Origin: Notospermus geniculatus
Lineage: Eukaryota > Nemertea > Pilidiophora > Heteronemertea > Lineidae
Direction: 5' to 3'
Assembly (NCBI GenBank): GCA_002633025.1
Contig: NMRB01000597.1
Coordinates: forward strand, 21,765-85,764
Length of the DNA stretch: 64,000 nt
Every line of letters starts with the position of its first letter. The stretch's first letter is position 1. The translations under genes were made by a program, and so were the position numbers. Below the pieces are notes generated by a model that saw only the letters and a list, made by a program, of their open reading frames with translations, did not search any database and was not told the origin of the DNA. This document shows, in pieces, positions 43,591 through 55,324 of the stretch.

Positions 43591-43696
43591 ACTTTTTCAC
43601 GACCTTCGACCTCTGTCATGCCATGGATGGCCTAAACATAATGGGCACCACTTAATTTACACCACCACATTCTTCTCCTTTCAGATTTTAGTGGGT

Positions 43697-43850
43697 TTTT
43701 AGCTCACCTCTGTGAGGTGAGCTTCTCCCATGGTGCTTTGTCCGTTGTCCGTCGTCTGTCGTCCGTCGTCCGTCGTCGTTAACAGGGGTGGCACGTTTCT
43801 AAACCGCTTGGGTTACAGATTTGAAATTTGGTGTTTGAGGTTGTAATCCC
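43697..43850. repeat. AGCTCACC...GGTGAGCT hairpin plus GTCCGTCGTC repeat
   Basis: TAGCTCACCTCTGTGAGGTGAGCT is palindromic and is followed by GTCCGTCGTC-type tandem units. It resembles an interspersed repeat seen in many marine invertebrates (from memory). Confidence 0.55.
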
Positions 43851-44005
43851 CCCCCCCCCCCACACGTAAAAGTGCCCCTAGCGGGCAGAACTTCTCATGC
43901 ACCTCATCTATGATGAACTTGTTTCGTAGTATCGTGCAGTCTTCAGAACTGGGGCCATATTTATGAAGCCTTCGCAACTCTGCATTCACGTAAATCTATT
44001 GTGTT

Positions 44006-44100
44006 TAACCCTAACCCTAACCCTATTTGAGGGTTGTAACCCTAAGTATAACCCTAAATGAAGGTGAAAACCCTAGATAGGGTTAGGGTTATAACCCTAG
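44006..44100. repeat. Interstitial telomere-like (TAACCC)n in both orientations
   Basis: Three TAACCC-type units on the left, then degenerate ACCCTA units, then GGGTTAGGG on the right. A weaker CCCTAACC stretch lies at 7720-7755 and 13680-13715. Confidence 0.8.
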
Positions 44101-44255
44101 CTTTTACTATCTCGCGTCAAGTCCCTGTGGCTCAGACTGGTTGCCTGCTTCAAAACGCTCCGCTTTTCATATAGGGGAGCGTTGCGAGGCCAGGGGACCA
44201 ATGTCGACATCTGCTTCGCTGTGGAAATTTTCTGAAACCAGCGTCCCAATTTATA

Positions 44256-44390
44256 TTATGATTCCACTTCCACCTTGTACTGGATCTGGCTAAGTTGATT
44301 CCCCTCGACCAACCCTCTGAGTATTTTATCTACGCATCTGTACACGACCTCCTCCGGAGTTCCTCCGTGTGTCACCGAGGCCGCCGCCAT
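44256..44390 (-). CDS. Possible first exon, unknown gene
   Basis: A start in strong context (AAAATGG) opens MAAASVTHGGTPEEVVYRCV, then an acidic/basic mix ending in a stop at 44256. An AAG|GTGGAA inside could be a donor. The only support is codon content and start context, and no second exon was found. Confidence 0.2.
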   Translation of the reverse strand: MAAASVTHGGTPEEVVYRCVDKILRGLVEGNQLSQIQYKVEVES

Positions 44391-44776
44391 TTTGATTTCT
44401 GGCGGGAGATCTGGCTGTTGAGACCAGACGACAACGCAATTGCGGCAATCTGTCAAAATATAGAGAAAATTGCTTCAAAACTTATTGAAAATGTGTATTT
44501 GTCAACGGAACAAACACCTTATTGATTATTACTGTAGAGTACCCCGAGTGTTGCCGTCGATTTATAGGTGGCAGCACTTGAAAGTGTAAGACTCGAGCGG
44601 TCCCGCTCCCTGCGCTGGAAAGATGCACGCATAATCGAAGTCATTACACGGCTTTGGCTGAGCGAGACTATTTGATGTGTCCGCAGTTTGTCGACCAGGT
44701 TGGGATTCATTCTCCTGGAGAAATCAATAGGCCAACTGTCGGCCAAATCATCTTTTGATGAAATAGTTTGACCTAC

Positions 44777-47700
44777 CTGAGGAATGATAACACCAAAAGA
44801 AATGCCTCCAATGAGGAGAGCATTTTCTTCCAGCCATTCGCCGAACGCCTTTAAGCAACCTTTTGAATAGATTTTCTTAGTTCTCTCTACCTCCTGAAAA
44901 AGAACGACATGCAGCGTCAGGAGGAAATAATTATTTTTCCTCCTGGCAGCGTACATCTGTATTAGATTTTTTTCGTCAGGTCCGATTTTCCCCCAAAATC
45001 TCAGCTGAGCGCCAGGCCCTTGCACCTCTTGTTCATGACTAGGAATATATAACTCTTGTCTCATTGGTCCATTTTGCGGCGACTACGCCGGTGACGCAGG
45101 ATTGAGTGTTTCTGATTGGCCAGTGCGCTCAACTGCAGTTCTGCTTTTGGGTTGCGTCTGATGATTTCGCCTTTCCCCCACGTGTGTTGATACTAAAAGC
45201 ATCGCAAAAACGGGTGGTGTTACAGCTACGGCTCAGAAAACTGTTTCGTATTGGACATGACTTACCGACATATCAGAATTGAGCGTCCCACCTCCGCACA
45301 AAATGTTAATCAGTTCACCCTGAAATGGAAGGAGTTTTGACGACATCAGAGTGGATCACTTTCTATGGGTTAGGCCTACAATCCAGCATCGTCTGCCTTA
45401 TTGCTGTTCTGCCAAAAATGTAAAAGGCGTCGGCTGCAGCGACCTCTTTTGTTACTCTGGATGAACGTCATTTCCAAATCTAACCCCGTCATAGTCGGAT
45501 ACTAGAGGTGTAACATCTCTCAACGTTTTTGCGTGTGAATACCCCCCCCCCAAAAAAAACTGTTCTGCCCTATTGAACACTCAGTCATGCATGTCATGGT
45601 CTCTCTAGCTGTCGATCCGTTCCCAATACAAAGAAAAAACGCTTGAAAATGGTACATTAGCAGATGTTACACCGGCTATACTTATCTATATCAGAAGGCC
45701 TACCTCTCTTAACTTGCAGCAAGAAAAAGGCACTGCGCAACTCTCTGGGCTTCTGTTTGTGCTATTGCACGCGAAGTAAACGTTTTCCTGCCAGTCGAGG
45801 TAGCCCTGGTCGTCGTTACTAGCACCACAACACTTGAGCTGGAGTATAGAATGGACAAGGAATCGGTCTCAGCGAATGTCTGATCAAAATAAGGTTCTGA
45901 ATCGAAAGCTCATCACCTAATACGACATTATTAGCTCTCAGACAGCAATGGGTGAACAGTTAACTCCAGGAGGAAACCGGAGTACCCGGAGAAAATCTGT
46001 GCTATCAGAGTGTTGCCCTCTGTATCATATTAAGAGTGGGCTCGACCGTGAATTGAACCCGGAACCGGAGAGCCTACTTCGTTGTATTTCCATCAGGGCC
46101 GAAATCAGAGCATTTTTGGCCCTGATAAGTATGGAAGAGGCCATCTCAAGCTACTCATGTTCCTCACTTGGGTGGGGTCTTTTACTTGCCCTTGCAAAGG
46201 CACAAGGTATAAGGCACCATGGCTTATGTCCCATGCGACGGACGTGAAGTGCCAGGGATGATTACATGTAATTCCATATGTCCTGGGCAGGATTCGAACC
46301 AGCTGTAACATTGTGAGTGTTTCTGTAGCTCAGTGTTCCCCAACAATAGACGCGGCCTAGAATGGTTATTGTTGGGTTAGTTGCCGCTTAATCCATCCTG
46401 AGAATATCAGGCGTTCTTACTGCTCGCTACCTTCGTCACCGCAGCGGATGAAGAGGAGCAAGGTAAAAACCCCTGCTGTGGCTTAATCCGTCAGGAGGGA
46501 AACAATAAGAAAAACACAGAAATATGGGGAACACTGATCGACGTTACACCGGGACCTGCCGCTAAAGAGTTGAGAAGTGACAGCTGCTGACGATTCTACG
46601 CCACACTGATAGAAAATCTGTGACACTTGAATCTCAATTCGGACTCACCTCCTTCTGCATGTTGTCGATAGCATTCATAAGATCAGGGTCATCCCTGTAC
46701 CTCTCAATTCCATTCCTCAGGAGCTTGCTCGGGTCCAGCCACGACATCGATTTCCTGACTTGTGGCACGTAGAAGAAGATGAACACAAGCACCCCGAAGA
46801 TTACCTCCAGGATCAAGAGAATTATGAGCACCCATTTATACTGGAAACAAATGTACAGGGGATAAGAAACAGAGGGTCTGCCATCTCCAGCCTCTCGGTA
46901 GGGGGAGACCGGAGAATGTCGAAGGTCGGCAGGCGTGCAGTGGACAACGTCACAATAGTGAGATTTCGCAAATCTGACGAAACACGAAGTACGAAATACG
47001 AAATTGGACTTCATTTCCATGACGTAATATATTTCAGGAGATGGTTGGTACCACAAAATGTCCCTGCTGCCAATGCGTCTTTTAGCATATCATGTAAGAC
47101 CGAGAGAGTTATGGTGCTTCGTGAATTTTTAAATTTCCACTTCGCATCTACGAAGTGGAAACGAAAGATAAATTTCAAAGTTTAATATACACGGTAACTC
47201 TATCGGTCTAACGTCATACGCTAAAAGACGCTCTTGCAGCAGGCGATATTTGTGGCACCAGCCATTTCCTGAAATACATTACGTCATAGATATGACGTCC
47301 AATTTCGTACTTCGTTTTTCGACAGATTTGCGAAAACTCCCTATTTGCGAAACCTCACTATGACCGAAGTATGACCATCCACGTAGTGATCGCGCTCAAC
47401 GTTGCTTGACTTCTACAGCAACCACTAGGCCATAAAGGAAATCCTCCATGGCCGGCAGATTAAGCCGCGCCATATAGTACATGTAGCTCCAAGGGGTTCA
47501 ATGGAGTCCACTCACCAATCTGAGAAAGCATTGATTCTCCCTCAAGGATCCCCAGCATCCGAAGAAAGCCAAGAGAAACACGAGGCAGCCTCCACAACAA
47601 AACAGCACAGCCGGGTCGAAGAGAAAGTCAAATGGATCGTCTATCACTTTCTTTTTCTCGTAAAGTAGCCACGCCCCGAGGCCAGCGAGCACCCCGCCGG

Positions 47701-48572
47701 TTATCTGAAAGAATAGGAAAACCTAATGTGGTGGTCTGTGAATTAGGCCTATCTGGAAATCTGGGGAAACTCGGCAGCGATATCGGACGAGCAATGCATC
47801 AAACATGTTGGAGGACAAGTCTTCTTTTTCTCTGAATACCTTTTGGAATGGACAGCTGTTATCTCCGTCTCCCCGGTTTCTTCAAACTAAGCAATTTACG
47901 GTCCGCCTTCAAAAGACTCGTCTCCACGACAGCGGCCAGTTTCCACTACCGTGGCCCCCCTCTCCACTACAGTGGCCCCTTCTCACTACTGCGATCCAGT
48001 TCCACTACATCGGCCCGCCCACTCCACTACAGTGACCCCATATCCACTACAGCGAGCCCATATCTAGTACAGCGACCTCACATCCACTACAGCAGCCCCA
48101 TATCCACTACAGCGACCCCACATCCACTTCAGCGACCCCATATCCACTACAGCGACCCCACATCCACTACAGCGACCCCATATCCACTACAGCGCCCCCA
48201 CATCCACTACAGCGACCCCATATCCACTACAGCGACCCCATATCCACTATAGCGGTCCAGTTCCACCACCGCGGCCTGTTTCCACTACCGCGGATCGTTC
48301 CCACTACATCGTTTCCCGGCGCCGTTTGCGGTGAGCTTGCGGGATTACACCAAATAAATCAGTTTCTGAGATCTTTCTAAATCTGCCAATATCGAAAAAT
48401 CATTTTCTACACATTATCAAATCAAATCTAAATCTTTATCGATATCTGCAGCGTCGGTTGCTCTGATGTGTCCGCCGAGGATACCTACCCAGAAAAGAAA
48501 ATTTGCCAGAAAGAGGACGTATTTGTGGCACTGGCTTACTTCCGTGTTTTTATCACTTGGTCGGAATGCCAT
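44777..48572 (-). CDS. TspanC8 tetraspanin, TSPAN33-like, last exon not found
   Basis: A four-pass membrane protein; TspanC8 members escort ADAM10 through the secretory pathway. Six exons on the minus strand: 48572-48489, 47704-47516, 46840-46649, 45838-45704, 45319-45266, 44893-44777. Every junction is phase 0 with GT/AG borders, 257 residues. The start [19 protein letters not shown] is followed by TM1 ([25 protein letters not shown]), TM2 ([19 protein letters not shown]) with the GSLREN loop, TM3 ([19 protein letters not shown]), and a large loop with CCG (158-160), Cys179, Cys189, SCC (194-196), Cys208 and Cys231. Those eight cysteines define the C8 subfamily. TM4 begins [14 protein letters not shown] and is cut by a GTAGGT donor. 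About 25 C-terminal residues are therefore missing. TSPAN33 is the best match; TSPAN5/14/17 are alternatives. Confidence 0.9.
46090..46310 (-). mobile_element. tRNA-derived SINE copy in a tetraspanin intron
   Basis: Reverse-complement body with plus-strand GAAGAGGCCATCTCAAGCTA and a B-box remnant GATTCGAACC near 46295. Confidence 0.8.
46331..46536. mobile_element. hAT-like MITE, CAGTGTTCCCCA termini
   Basis: CAGTGTTCCCCA ... TGGGGAACACTG. A decayed copy of the CATCCTGAGAA hairpin element is nested near 46397. A partial relative lies at 59575-59680. Confidence 0.78.
46953..47361. mobile_element. Fold-back element in a tetraspanin intron
   Basis: ATAGTGAGATTTCGCAAATC ... TTTGCGAAACCTCACTAT with inner GAAGTACGAAAT arms. 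Confidence 0.75.
47417..47477 (-). mobile_element. Head fragment of the tRNA/5S-like SINE
   Basis: The minus strand reads CCGGCCATGGAGGAT then CCTTTATGGCCTAGTGGTTG, as at 58090-58122. No 5S-like part is seen. Confidence 0.6.
47940..48290. repeat. 20-bp minisatellite
   Basis: Units of CATCCACTACAGCGACCCCA, regular from about 48060 to 48250 with decayed copies on both sides. It lies in tetraspanin intron 1. Confidence 0.9.
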
Positions 48573-48776
48573 GATATGTCTTCATATAACTACCAGACAG
48601 GAATTCGTCGATTCAGCTCTTAGAGTCCTGGAAAAAAAAGAGATTCATGAATCTCACCTAGATACAGAATAGCACAAAATTGACACACAAAATGATAATA
48701 AGCAAGAAGTCAATCTCCAGAATTCACGAATTTTCGACCCCAACCGGGGTCTTTTTCAAGTGGAACTTTACAATCT

Positions 48777-48860
48777 GAAACTCTAGAAAAGACTTTTCTA
48801 GAGTTTGACTTCTTTCTAGAGTTTGACTTGAAGTCTTTTCTAGAGTTTCAGATTGTAATG
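48777..48860. repeat. Hairpin of CTCTAGAAAAGAC repeats
   Basis: CTGAAACTCTAGAAAAGACT ... AGTCTTTTCTAGAGTTTCAG. Confidence 0.75.
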
Positions 48861-50167
48861 AATCTCACCTAAGTTATTTTTCTTCATTTGTTAAAGTGTC
48901 CTTAGTTGGCGATCTATCTTATCTGTGGCCGAATTTACAGTTCGCGTTTTATCTTAAAATGTATCTGAGGCCATCTGCATTACGCCTAAATTTTAATTCC
49001 CAGAAATGCACCATTCACCGATTTTTTAATTTTTTTACTGTGGAATCTGTGCCATCGCAGATTTTGTCAAGCATGTCCTGGTCTTTATTATTCATACACT
49101 TAATTTTTTTTCCTTTAAATCGAATGCGGTCACGAACCCAAAATAAAAAAGACAAGTCTACAAATCGTACGTAGTGACTACACAGAAAGGAGTGGCTGAA
49201 TGAAAACACATAAAGAGGAAATTCCCATAAACTTGTAGACATAGACCTGGGACATTTATCCCAACGACTATCTCACAGTTCACACCAGGCCCGTATTGAT
49301 CGAGGGGGCAGTTACACCGCAGACGTCTCTAAAAACGTGTTTTTCATGCAGATTTGGGTCGAAAAATGGCACAAAGTTACGTTTTGCCCAGACCCCCAGG
49401 GCCGAATGTCCCCACACACTCCCCCAAGGAAAACAGCTAGAAACGGCCCTGCACACCCAGGTCTAACATTAGGCCTATAGTCATGGACCAAAAAATAACT
49501 TACAGTAGCAAGAACAGGAAGGACGACCTAACTGCGTCTTTTCCGAAGGTGTTCAGACAAGGAAGTCACGGACTCCCGAAACATGCCTTCATGCATCACT
49601 GAAAATAACTTTTCATTGGACAAAAACAACCAATCAGGTGTGAAAGATAAGGGGTTTACTCAGACTTGCTTTTATGATCTCACCTGGGTTATGATATATC
49701 TGTTCAAGTTCTTGATATACCGTATACTGTGTGTAAACCTACCCATTGGATATCAGGGAGCAGTATTCACTGGGCTGATGAACAAGAAAGTTTTCCCCCC
49801 AAACGGTCAATAGTTTACACACTCCGTTACATGCACCCTATAGTATCAAGCTCACACCATTGCGGTCACTTCATCACTGGAAGTGACTATACGTAACAAC
49901 CGACGAAATTTGGCTCAAAATATTAATGTTTAGTGTATTTTACTTGCAATACATGTCAGAGTTAGATTCTCATGCCAACCGGTCGGTGTAATGAGCACAT
50001 CAAAATGCCTAAGAGGAGGCTGCCTGTGGTCCCTTTAAGTTACGAGAGCCGGTGAAGAAAAAATGTCGAGGTCACAGCGCCTGGCTGTACTGTACGGAAG
50101 AAAAGTGCTCTTGCCGCGGCCGGCATCATCCCACACACGTGATAATAAACCACATAACTAACCAATC

Positions 50168-50386
50168 AGGGCCCATGTTCCCGAAGCCGTCGTTAGGTTA
50201 ACGATGTCGTTACGCTATGCATTTTTCCAGTTTTAACGACATCGTTGACGGCTTCGGGAACACGGGCCCAGGGCCCATGTTCCCGAAGCCATCGTTAGGT
50301 TAACGATGTCGTTAAAACTGGGAAAATGCATAGCGTACCGGTAACGACATCGTTAACCTAACGACGGCTTCGGGAACATGGCTCCT
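50168..50386. repeat. Two tandem fold-back elements
   Basis: Two units each pair GGGCCCATGTTCCCGAAGCC with its complement around ACGATGTCGTTA. They abut at about 50275, so the four arms can pair in alternative ways. Confidence 0.8.
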
Positions 50387-52677
50387 GGATCGAGAACCGA
50401 TGAGTTCGAGATGCGACAGTGAAGTGTAATATGGATCACAAGGTGTAATCCACATTAAGTATCAAACAGAAAAAAACGAACTGAAAGGAATCCATCCACT
50501 TTACGTTACCTTATGTTATTTGCCTATCCCACATCGCATCGATGTTGCCGAGCTTGAAATGTTACGCCAGTGTTTACACAACAACTAAAACAACAAGATA
50601 GGCCTGCTGAATTATTTCCACTCTCAAAGCTAGGCCTACTGTACTCACGAGAAGGAATTTCTGTGGCTTTCCCGCAATGTGTACTTGTTTATAACACGAT
50701 GTAATGTTAGGCCTGTAGCCTAAGCCAATGAGTAGGACATGTACACATATATTGTACCAATCAGGGTAATGGCTTATCGGCCTGTGTCCTGCGCAGTGGT
50801 GGGCCTACTTGGCAAGTGGTTGGACAGTGACTCAGTGTGACGTCAAACAGCCTTGGGTGACACATGTGTGACCATCTTTGTAATCTCGCTTTTATATCCT
50901 TTGCAGCNTGACACATGGGTGATGACAGGAGGTAATAATCTAGTTCTCGCTTTTATATCCTTTGCAGCTGTCAACATAATGAACATTCTTCTTGATGTAC
51001 GGTATATCGTCCTTCTGATTTAGCAGACGATAGTGTAAAGCAATGCTTTAATCTGAAAGCACTGTACGCTATTCCGTCAAGCCTGTTTGATTCTATTGAC
51101 ATCTGGCCATTCAAGTAAAGGAATATGGCATTTATTTCACGTCAACAACATCGGGCCAGTGTGCAAGGCTAGTATGTATCAAAATGAGTCACAGAACTTC
51201 GATTTATGAGGTCAACGTACAGTTGTTGTTACAAAATCATGCCAAATTTGAACGTTTGGCCGAACGGAAAGCGTTGTTCAAAAAAGGCGTTAGGCCTACC
51301 ACATCCCTGTCGGCATATACCTTTTGATTTTGAAATGTAGCTTTCGACACACTACAGACATAATAGACGCTGCGGAGGACTACCGACTCTCATGCTATAC
51401 CGTGGCTAAGGCCTACTCAGCAATGCACACCATCATGAAAATTTCCAGTAACCCCCCCCCTCCCATTTCTGTCACAATTAAGCTTGAGAATCCTGTTGAA
51501 GACACAGCGAAACGCCAGCGAGCAAAATCGGCTGATGACGCCAGGTGCGCTGGACAGCGATGCTGGAATCCCTTCAGCGATGCTCGCCCGGGCCCAATGT
51601 CAACAATACCAACACCGATGTCGCCTAATCTGCGGCATCCTGAGAATCTCAGGTCATTTACGGTCGTAGGCCTACCCCTCCCTAATTAGGAGCGGTTGTG
51701 AGACCCTGGGTGCGAGGATGAGTCTGCGATGGGTGGCGAGAATATCGCCTGGTGTACTGCTGGCTTCAGACTCTGAAATAAAACCCTGGGCCTAAAATCA
51801 AAACTGTACAGGTTGATAAAAGGTCAATGATGTCATCAACATGTGCTTTTGACATAAACACCGCCCCTTGTTCGTAAGATAATAACAGCAAAATATAAAT
51901 ACATACCCAAAACGACGTATGTTGTGTACGTGAATCTCCGTGAATGTCATATATTCCACCTTTTCAATCCAGCACAGATCATAGACGGATATGGAACAAG
52001 TCACGGGCAGTCATTTAACGCTTCCAATCGATTGTACGTTTATAAATAAATCATTCATTACCGGAAAAAATACAACTGCTTGGTCACGCCATCTATATTG
52101 ATATAAGTATCAAACGCATAACAAAAGTGATATCAAAAATAGTTCCCAACAGCATGTTAGCGGAAATATGGAGTCATATGTTTGTAGCTCAATAGAAAAT
52201 AAGCGTGACCCCAAATATAGGCCCTACATGTTGACAAAGACAAACTGTTTGCACACATGTCAACTGTGTAAAGTTTGGCGATTGGTCTGTATTTATGTCA
52301 TTAAAACTTTGTGTTTCGGTGAGAAGGGTCAGTAGGCCTAATCGGCAGTTCAGCGCCGGTCGATCCCATGCGCAAACCTCATGGCGGGATGCAGATTTTT
52401 TATCGCGAAGAACCGCGAGATCCAGCCGTTGTTACCTCATGACGTCATAAGGACGGCCCGAACACGAGCAAACCATTGGTCGTGGAGCGTGATAAGGAAA
52501 ACGTTTGATTTTTCTGGAAGATGTAGCCAGCGCAGTGAGTAATCCAGTCTTGTAGATGTCTGGATATCTTTTTTTCGACAATTCGACAATATTGTAGGCC
52601 TATAATCGCAGGAAAACCACCCAAAAGGGTACCGACAGACACCCGCCATCATCGGCACGTTTCCAAAAAGGTAATAG

Positions 52678-52826
52678 GGAGGTTTCGAAATCAAACGATA
52701 AAAGTAAACGTTAACGACAACTTTATTTTTGTACCGAAAATGCAATGCAAAATCTGGTTAATGTGAAGTATGAAAAATAACGTTGTCGTAAAAGTTTGGT
52801 TTATCGTTTGATTTCGAAACCTCCCC
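52678..52826. mobile_element. 150-bp fold-back MITE
   Basis: GGGAGGTTTCGAAATCAAAC ... complement. Confidence 0.82.
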
Positions 52827-53023
52827 AAAATCGTCGATGAGTGACGAACGTCATCGATTGAATCGCGGCTTTTGATGGGCATTATTTATAGAAAACATTT
52901 CGCAATGAAATACATGGGCGCAGGCTTTGGCTATAGCGTATTCACCCAGGCCTACTTACATGAATGCCTTTTGTGCTTTTTAGGGACGTGCACGTCACTA
53001 TAGCTGAACCAAGCTAGGCCTAC

Positions 53024-55324
53024 ATGCATCGAATAGCGCCGTTGACCACCACTGNTACATCGACGGTGCCCACTCTTCTTCTCGTGACAAACTCCACCGA
53101 AACCACCAAGGAAACGTGTAAGATTTCATTTGCTACGAATTCTTGAATTTCCTCAGCGTCAAATCTATGATCTTTTAATTGGTATAGTGCTTTTCAGAAT
53201 GTCCAGTCATTTTTGCACTCATTTTACCTTGCAATGGAACCTAACCACAAACCACAAATTGGCCAGACTTAGCTTCAGTTGGTGGATACCGAGTTCAAGT
53301 TTAGTTCCAACTTAAGTCAGACTTAAGCTCTATCTTTTGCATCCTGAGAACATCAGGCGTTCTTACTGCTCGCTCCCTTCGTCACTGCGGTGACGAAGGA
53401 GCAGTAAGAACGCCTGATGTTCTCAGGATGATCTTTTGTGTTGAACGAAGGATAAGTGTCACACTTATACTTAAGTAGTTTAGTTTGGGACATTAAAATA
53501 TATATAATGAGAATTTCGGCCTAAGTTACATTTTTTTCAAATATTTTATCTCCACACTTTTTATTTCAATTATTTCAACTTAAGTAGTTTTATGAATATG
53601 GGCCCTGGCCTCGAGCCGGATGGAACCGACTCCGTGTAAAAAGGGTTATTGATGCATTCTACTCTCTCCTCGTAGCGTCCAATACCACCCTTGTTCTAAC
53701 ACTCGTTGTTGTCATTGGCGTTGTGGTTGCACTGTTATACGGCCTAATGAAAGTATGCATATGGAGACTGCGACACACACACGGTAATCACATTTTCTAC
53801 TACATGTATTTCTATATTTTGATTTCTACAATATGATATAAAAAACGAAGTCGTCCTCCAGAAATTTTGCAAATTTTCGACCCCAACCGGGGTCTTCTTC
53901 AGGCTGGCACTTTCAAGTCGAGCTACCAGAAGTATATATTTCTACAATCTCTATATTTCTAGTTCCTATAAACTATATTTCTAGTTCCTATAAACTGAAA
54001 TGATTGACGCCAACTGAAGTTTTGGTATCCTTTTCCTCGCCACGCGGTGGAATTAAAAAGCCCTGTGTGACCGGAAGTCCCCCTGAAAGCGATTAGGATG
54101 GTTTTTTAGAAACCATGACCATTCGAATATAACCCTGTCCCCGCAATAACGGATTATTGTAACTTGGACTTGCATTCCTTGGACGACTAGCCTAGCACCA
54201 CGTGATGACACCACCTTCAGCCATTTCGCCGTACAAAGATTTAACGCTATAATTTGCCACTAAAGCCAGCAGCACACCAGGCGATATCGCAAGCGATCTG
54301 ATCGCCACCGAGCAAAATCGGCTGTTGACAGCGATGCGTGGAATCTTCTCGCCAGCGATGATCGCCTAATACCGAACAAAAGGCCTACCAAAATCGATAT
54401 CGCCTAGTCTGCGTTGGCTGGCGAGAAAATCGGTGGCGACCATCGCTTGCGACATCGCCTGGTGTGCTGCTAGCTAAAGGGCCGGTTTGACGGGCGTTCT
54501 GATCGCCGCGATAATCGCCACTTTTTTAACGCTCAGTAAAAACCCATATCGCTCCGTCGGTCGATCGACTGTTGATCAAGTTTTACCATGGCTTTTTCTC
54601 TCGCTGGCGATGTCACCCGCTGTTGGCGTTTTTGGCATTTTGACGGGCGTTTTGGATGCGATATCGCCAACAGCGTTAAAATCGGCGCGATAAAAACGCC
54701 CGTCAAACAGTCGACAGTTTTGAACCGGTCAAGCGAGTTCTGATTCCATGTTGCAGGCTATGATTGCGAGAGCATCCGTGAATGTTGTGGCGGAGTAGTG
54801 GAGGATTCCTGCGTCTCGATTGGTCGTGTCTTCGGAAAGGACTGCTTCGACGGGATCTTCTCGAGCGATACCGTCGATGAACAGACCAGGCGAGAAAGGA
54901 CGAGAAGACGGCGGCACACGGGTAATCGTCGGTCTGTGAACTGCGAAATTAAACTGAGCTAAATAGATTCCTTTTAAACCGCACTGCCAACCAGGACGAG
55001 AATGACGTTCCACTCTCGCGGCGCTCAGTCCACAACAACGGACAGTAGCGCCACGAAAGTGCAGCGGCAAAGACTGGAACCAGTCGTAAATCGGACTATG
55101 AGACGTCACACGTGTTTCTAACTTGTCTTTAAATTACTCTATTTATTTCAGGGTCACCCTTAGATACTCCTTCAGAATGTTCAATCGAAGCACCAACTGA
55201 CGACTTCGGAACAACATCGGCGGCAGAATTTTTTCTCCGCACGAACCTGGAAATCCATTTTCAAAACCCAACGGACCAAGTGAACACCGAAAGCCGTGCT
55301 CGCGCTCAAGTGGGGGCGAAATAA
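53024..55324 (+). CDS. Unrecognised 179-residue single-pass membrane protein, 4 exons
   Basis: Exons 53024-53117, 53676-53783, 54757-54921 and 55152-55324 join with three phase-1 introns into 540 nt ending in TAA. Residues 1-32 are Thr/Ser-rich (MHRIAPLTTT, with one ambiguous base at 53055) with a sequon at Asn23 and another at Asn34. Residues about 37-56 form one hydrophobic helix (LVLTLVVVIGVVVALLYGL) followed by basic residues, so an N-out, C-in topology is likely. Exon 3 is Cys-rich (YDCESIRECCGGVVEDSC and GKDC) and ends in an Arg cluster near 112-120. Exon 4 is polar. No signal peptide is visible and I assign no family. Support is the open, phase-compatible splicing and the domain logic; the donors of exons 2 and 3 are both GTAATC, which is not optimal. 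It could also be the 3' part of a longer receptor gene. Confidence 0.6.
53340..53430. mobile_element. 91-bp perfect hairpin MITE, 8-bp TSD
   Basis: CATCCTGAGAACATCAGGCG ... complement, flanked by ATCTTTTG at 53332-53339 and 53431-53438. An 8-bp duplication is the hAT type. Confidence 0.88.
54264..54475. mobile_element. MITE, CAGCACACCAGGCGAT termini, intron of the membrane-protein gene
   Basis: GCAGCACACCAGGCGATATC ... GACATCGCCTGGTGTGCTGC. A degraded relative lies at 51480-51770. Confidence 0.78.
54487..54712. mobile_element. MITE, TTTGACGGGCG termini
   Basis: GTTTGACGGGCGTTCTGATC ... AACGCCCGTCAAAC. The terminal motif is shared with the hairpin MITEs at 7521 and 19069. Confidence 0.75.

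Larger units (their letters stand above)
48573..53023. other. Intergenic, no gene recognised
   Basis: Contains hairpins (48777, 50168, 52678), a MITE relative (51480-51770) and a short duplication of CTCGCTTTTATATCCTTTGC at 50886 and 50946 with an N between. Single N at 50907. Confidence 0.5.

Noticed and set aside
46760-47185. 141-codon plus-strand frame
   Set aside because: It is antisense to tetraspanin exon 3 and continues into a fold-back element.
51324-51689. 121-codon frame
   Set aside because: Its second half is homologous to the MITE at 54264-54475.
54729-55109. 126-codon minus-strand frame
   Set aside because: It overlaps exon 3 of the plus-strand membrane-protein gene, which has phase-consistent splice sites; the minus frame has none.
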